Below, one piece after another: positions 61,047 to 64,000 of a stretch of 64,000 nt of DNA; the stretch's first letter is position 1; the number at the start of each line of letters is the position of its first letter. The translations under genes and the position numbers were made by a program. The DNA is from Spirometra erinaceieuropaei. Its lineage: Eukaryota > Platyhelminthes > Cestoda > Diphyllobothriidea > Diphyllobothriidae. The notes beneath the pieces were generated by a model. That model was not told the DNA's origin. It did not search any database and saw nothing but the letters and a program-made list of their open reading frames with translations. The DNA is taken from contig CACRXP010000180.1 in the NCBI GenBank assembly GCA_902702965.1, positions 695,562-759,561 of the forward strand. Direction: 5' to 3'.

Positions 61047-61083
61047 GCCGAGTTTTTCACAGTTGGGTCAATATGAATAGCAC

Positions 61084-64000
61084 CTTAGGCAGTCCTTCCA
61101 TTCAGTCAGCATCAATAAGCACAAAGACTGGCCCCACTGATAAGGCATATGAGTCATTGTTCAGAAATTTAGTTTTTTGAAGGTGTTTCGACAAATCAGG
61201 CAAAATAACCGTAGACGAAGGGTATGTGTGATGTACTATTCACTTAATGCAAAAACGTAGAAGTATTAAGGGGAGTTCTTGACTGGCTGACAACAGCAGA
61301 TAAGCCGGAAATATCTACCCAGCCTTTCTTGCCTTTATTTTTATTTCTTCCTGCAACAAATGAGCTTTATTATCCTGTGAAGGACAACTTAGTAACTTTC
61401 AGGATAGCCGATATAGCCAGATTGTTAAATCCTCCAAAGTAACTAAAATTTGATGGCGCAAATTTGAAGGCATCAGTACGACAAATGTTAAGTTAGAATT
61501 AATTCTGGATTGTCAACTCATAGCACGGTGCAATACAAGAAGGTTACTAGCAAAGTAAAGGAAACCGGAAAAGGGTTTCTTTTTGCTTACTCTTTCGAGC
61601 GATGCTTCAAATTTGAATCAAGAGAACCCAGGAATAGCGGGCGAAATATTTGGCGCTAAGTCAAGCGATCAAACATCCATTGTCGCTAGTAGGTAAAGTT
61701 ATGCTGTTAGTCATCTTAAGACTCTGCCTTCTGGCATTTTTTAATTATTTTTGTTCAGATTTAGTAGAAATTTTCATGTAGTCGATAAAATCTCAATCCA
61801 TCTAAACACGGACCATTAATTTCGGCTATTTATCGTATCTGTTCTCCGGAAACTAGTACTGAACTACTTATTGCGAAGTCAAACCGTAAACGGTAACCAC
61901 TGGTCTATACGCACAGTACGCTTTTTGAACTTTCTCGCATGTATCTGGGGCTCCTTTTATGAAATTCGAGGTAATTCAGTGACATCACTTCAAATAATGA
62001 AACAAGATCTTGCGAAGCCTGAATTTGCTGTTAGTTTCAGTTATCTCCTATGTATTAATTATTGAAACCAAAATGGGTTATTTTGCAAAGCATCTGCTGA
62101 GTTTGCGTGCGAAAAGAATGTCCTCTTAGGATGCGAAAGTGGTATAAACAACATACCATAAATTTTTTGTGGACCGAATTTTAAAGTAGCGGCTCAACGT
62201 TGTTTAATGAAAAATGCATGCGTGTGGCGTTTACAAACGTCATAACGTAAACGTCTGCGGATATCCAAAGGTACTGCACGTAGGTCGAGCCGCTATTTTG
62301 GAAAAAAGTGATAAGTGCCTGTTCCCAAACGCTCTGCAACGTAGACGCTGTACTCAAATGCACAACTTGCGTACTTTTAACGATTTGGACACAATGAAAC
62401 AGCCTCAAACTTCACTCTTCACTAAGCATATTTCAACTACGTCGTTAATTGGGCAAGACTTCCCTTCTATCTAAGGGCAACATATAACATTTCGATGATT
62501 CCTGTGGGATTGCCGCTAACAGTATACACTTTTGTTTCAGGCATGGAGCAAAGAGGACATTTTGGCCTTCAAGGTTAATTTTATTAAATTAATACCTAGT
62601 TCACAAACTGAATCAATGACGATGATTCAATCGGCCACTGCCCTAGGTGGGGGTTTGTCCACAGATAAAAACTTATAAATTGCACTCGTAATTTACACAA
62701 CCTTACGCTAGTTTTGCCATTATTTACGCTTTGTTTTCTAATTTGGGTCTTGTCTTTGTTGAGGGATTCTGCCTTATAAGAATGCCATAAAAATGTTGGC
62801 AAGCTAAATCCACATAAGCATGTAGACAATTTTTAAATCCTTGAGGTATATTGCTTGTTTGCTGTTAAAATGCGATTGCACTAAACATAAAAATCAAGAA
62901 AGGTCAAACTCATGGCGTTAACTAAATTTTCAAGCGGAAAGCGACTCCCAAAAGGACATTATGTTATCGATTCAGCTGGCCGATACCGCAAGATACGGTG
63001 GGTAAATTAGCAGCCTTTAAGTTAAGTAAGGATCGTTCTAACCACCTGCAAATTCCATTGCATTTCGTCGGAACAATATAGGAGAGCTTTCAATGCAAAT
63101 GTTCCTTTTACGGCAAATAACGGTCTTTTGAAGAGCAACACTTGAAGATGAGACATAATGGTTTACGATAAAGCTAAAAACAATAATTTTTTTCGAAAAT
63201 TGACAGGATATATCGTCTAATTTATGAGCATCATGTTTACCAGTAATGATTGCTAAGTAATAAATGCGATCTGCACCGTGGCACCGACTTAGATGTAAAG
63301 ATATCCCAGCGAGAATGTTCAGAAGCTGCACGACGTTGCACCCGTGAATGCCATATTTCAACAAACACGAACATTGCGGTGTTTAATAATGTTAGGGATT
63401 CCGCACTTTCAAATATCCGGCTTCGAAATGCCACGGTATCTTAGAATCTCGGCACATTACAATATTTTACAGCCATGGAAGTCTACGGATAAATGAGGCA
63501 TTGCAAATTTTTTTATTTTCCGGAGGTCACAGAAGCGGGTGACAGGAAAGATTGTCAGGTAAAAGTCAGCATTCTGTCGTAGATAAACGATTAAATATCA
63601 TGCCCCTTTGTAATCCTTCTTGCACCCTCATTCAATACCGATCTTCGTATTTAAAAATAATAATATAATAAAAAAAATATTTAAAAATAAAAAAAATTTA
63701 AATATTTAAAAATAAACTTTAATAAAAAAACCTTAAACTTAATATTTTACTGGACTTCCTTTGAACTGCGCGTACAAAAAGGCTGCTTAACACTTTTCAT
63801 GGTCCACCTGCTGCAGAATTTGGGGATAAATGGAGTACGCCAACATGTTTTAAGCACAACGCTCAGACAAACTTTCTCAGTTAGGTTCATCTGACCCCTT
63901 TATTATCTCGCAGTTGGACCATTGAATTTGTGCGTGACAACTTGGACAACTTTGTGTAACCACGTTTACAAGCGCATACAGTCAAATTATCCTTCAAGCC
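61084..64000. other. No recognisable gene; AT-rich low-complexity patch
   Basis: Short unassigned ORFs only. 63650-63730 is almost pure A and T with repeated ATTTAAAAATAA units, a simple-sequence patch. Confidence 0.5.

Larger units (their letters stand above)
60653..61083. mobile_element. Palindromic retroelement built of tRNA-like units, copy 2
   Basis: The short direct repeat AATAGCAC lies at 60653-60660 and 61076-61083. The left arm starts at ATTCATATTGACCC (60690) and the right arm ends at its inverted match (61078); each holds a complete tRNA-like unit, minus on the left and plus on the right. A ~30-base tail (60661-60689, TTTGGCAGATTTTGAA) is present only on the left. The centre (60802-60960) includes ACGACGCGAGTTTAATCA inverted relative to its position in copy 1. 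Arm-tail-direct-repeat architecture matches the PLE insertion at 50.5 kb, suggesting mobilisation by PLE machinery. Confidence 0.72.

Overview
This is eukaryotic DNA, AT-rich and poor in coding sequence, with short ORFs, spliced exons and many decayed retroelements. The only host gene I can identify is a small-conductance calcium-activated potassium (SK/KCNN-type) channel on the minus strand. It is seen as four consecutive exons (55120-54934, 51192-51097, 41372-40798, 36592-36454) with good acceptor and donor sites and matching reading phases. They cover S1 to the selectivity filter. Exons for the N-terminus and for S6, the calmodulin-binding region and the C-terminus were not found. The abundance and style of the Penelope-like elements (PLEs), the tRNA-like repeats and the gene structure suggest a flatworm, probably a tapeworm. 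This is an inference, not a proof.

Layout. 1-36 kb: mostly sequence I cannot assign, with a 174-bp inverted repeat (113-585), a microRNA-shaped hairpin (6396-6482), a dead PLE with an inverted tail (7885-8697), a GC-rich dispersed repeat present twice (16.1 and 20.7 kb), a longer dead PLE with reverse transcriptase and GIY-YIG remnants (24.4-26.1 kb) and a palindrome of tRNA-like units (30.7-30.99 kb). 36.4-55.2 kb: the SK channel gene, whose introns hold PLE copies at 37.9, 43.0, 48.6 and 50.5 kb and a degenerate tandem repeat at 53.6 kb. 55.2-64 kb: sequence upstream of the first recognised exon, with another PLE relic (57.3-58.4 kb), a ~220-bp duplicated segment and a second tRNA-like palindrome (60.65-61.08 kb).

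The common theme is the inverted architecture of the mobile elements. At least five PLE loci carry an inverted copy of their own 3' end at the truncated 5' end. Two of these are bounded by 12-bp direct repeats that look like target-site duplications, with an extra ~30-40-bp tail at one end only. The PLE ends contain hammerhead-ribozyme-like motifs. In four sequence families the stems differ in sequence but keep pairing, and stem III is always a self-complementary palindrome. The two tRNA-like palindromes share the same plan (inverted arms, one-sided tail, short direct repeats) but have a tRNA-like domain where the PLEs have the ribozyme. They are the most likely undescribed element type here. 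Hammerheads in PLEs are already known; the inverted layout and the parallel with the tRNA-like elements are what deserve attention.
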